Below, one piece after another: positions 63,503 to 64,000 of a stretch of DNA of 64,000 bases. Position numbers and translations under genes: made by a program. The number at the start of each line of letters is the position of its first letter. Position 1 is the first letter of the stretch. Source of the stretch: Rhynchopus sp. YZ270_cl-10 (taxonomy: Eukaryota; Euglenozoa; Diplonemea; Diplonemida; Diplonemidae). The notes beneath the pieces were generated by a model that saw only the letters and a list, made by a program, of their open reading frames with translations, did not search any database and was not told where the DNA came from. The stretch is from NCBI GenBank assembly GCA_964035575.1, contig OZ037871.1:992001-1056000 (forward strand), in the 5' to 3' direction.

Positions 63503-63551
63503 TAGTGGAGTTCATCCTCGGGTGTCTACACTAATACAACCAAGTTTTCAA
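63503..63551 (+). repeat. Short family B element
   Basis: AGTGGAGTTCATCCTCGGG, then TGTCTACACTAATACAACC and AAGTTTTCAAAC, running into an (ACAA)n run. Confidence 0.75.
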
Positions 63552-63810
63552 ACAAACAAACAAACAAACAAACAAACAAACAAACAAAAAAAATCACACC
63601 TTTTTTCCTCAAAAAAAAAACCCCCTCTCCCTTACCTCACACACACCCCCTTTTTTTCACAGAAAAATAACCACCCCCCCCTTTCCCCTCCCCCCACACA
63701 CACATCACTTCCCCCCCCATATGGTTTCTGAAAAAAACCAATAAAAATACAAAAATTGGTGTTTCGTCACCTCCTTTTCTCTTTTCCTCTTCTCTCCTTC
63801 TCCCCCCCCC

Positions 63811-63859
63811 TCCCCCCCCCCCTTTTTTTTTCTCTCCCCCTCTCTTTCTCTTCTACTAG
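63811..63859 (+). promoter_or_regulatory. Pyrimidine tract ending in TAG before the last gene
   Basis: An almost pure C/T tract of about 50 bp (longer upstream) ends CTACTAG at 63859, only three bases before the ATG. So short a leader is easier to explain by trans-splicing or a 5'-UTR intron than by a promoter alone. Confidence 0.5.
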
Positions 63860-63862
63860 ACA

Positions 63863-64000
63863 ATGAGCACTCCACCGGATGCAGGGAATGCTCATTTGCA
63901 GAGTGATTGTGAGGATGCGGTAGAGAATAATATGCATCACGACCCCGAAGAGGCTGAGGAGGCTGCGGTGGCTGCGGTTCTGACCCCGGGAGAGGCCGAG
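63863..64000 (+). CDS. Start of an unidentified gene (cut by the window end)
   Basis: The frame opens at ATG and is still open at the window end (46 codons). It starts MSTPPDAGNAHLQSDCEDAV and becomes acidic and Ala-rich (DPEEAEEAAVAAVLTPGEAE), so this part is probably disordered. GC-rich composition and the preceding C/T tract match the other genes. The family cannot be named. Confidence 0.65.
   Translation, partial: MSTPPDAGNAHLQSDCEDAVENNMHHDPEEAEEAAVAAVLTPGEAE

Larger units (their letters stand above)
58633..63862. other. Intergenic, repeat-rich
   Basis: Holds an 81-bp perfect direct repeat pair, a TIR element with satellites (59911-61268), and hairpins of families B, C, D and G in close order (61352-62806). 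62807-63500 shows only low-complexity sequence. No gene is recognised. Confidence 0.65.

Overview
The window is nuclear DNA of a unicellular eukaryote. It has spliceosomal GT-AG introns (most donors GTATGT, two of them only 46 nt), eukaryote-only proteins (SNW1/SKIP, folliculin, a Rab32-type GTPase, XPC/Rad4, a DOMON/copper monooxygenase), GC-rich exons, and intergenic DNA built of A and T homopolymers, short hairpin repeats and cut-and-paste transposon relics. The lineage cannot be fixed from sequence alone. All eleven genes recognised lie on the plus strand, most start codons follow closely on a pyrimidine tract ending in AG, and gene groups are separated by long repeat-filled stretches with transposons also inside introns. 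That layout resembles diplonemid and other euglenozoan genomes, which use directional clusters and spliced-leader trans-splicing, but this is an inference and no leader RNA gene was found.

Layout. 1-12942 is a gene desert with two TIR elements and many short hairpins. 12943-16778 holds SNW1/SKIP and a secreted two-domain discoidin-like protein. 21185-24232 is a four-exon adenylyl cyclase with GAF domains. 27694-29385 is folliculin. 29587-33305 holds two adjacent non-autonomous TIR elements. 35171-37399 is a Rab32-type GTPase whose prenylated C-terminal exon lies beyond a hAT-like insertion. 40060-42922 holds XPC/Rad4 and an alanine-rich protein. 43557-45059 is an almost perfect foldback element. 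47953-58632 is a compact run of three genes: a ubiquitin-like/leucine-rich-repeat protein, an EF-hand/WD40 protein and a very large three-module DOMON/copper monooxygenase. 58633-63862 is repeat-rich, and a last gene begins at 63863.

Ten segments have recognisable terminal inverted repeats plus target-site duplications (TAA, TTA, TA, 8 bp or 9 bp). None encodes a visible transposase. Elements with different target-site signatures share internal modules: an approximately 70-bp sequence, a pentamer plus 9-mer satellite cassette, and an approximately 110-bp segment.

The most unusual signal is a set of short (30-170 bp) dispersed families lying between homopolymer runs. One superfamily has a near-invariant loop (ACGAGAGG-like) on stems whose two sides change together, followed by family-specific tails. 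The genes themselves have varied roles (splicing, signalling, lysosomal control, trafficking, DNA repair, cell surface) and do not form one obvious pathway.
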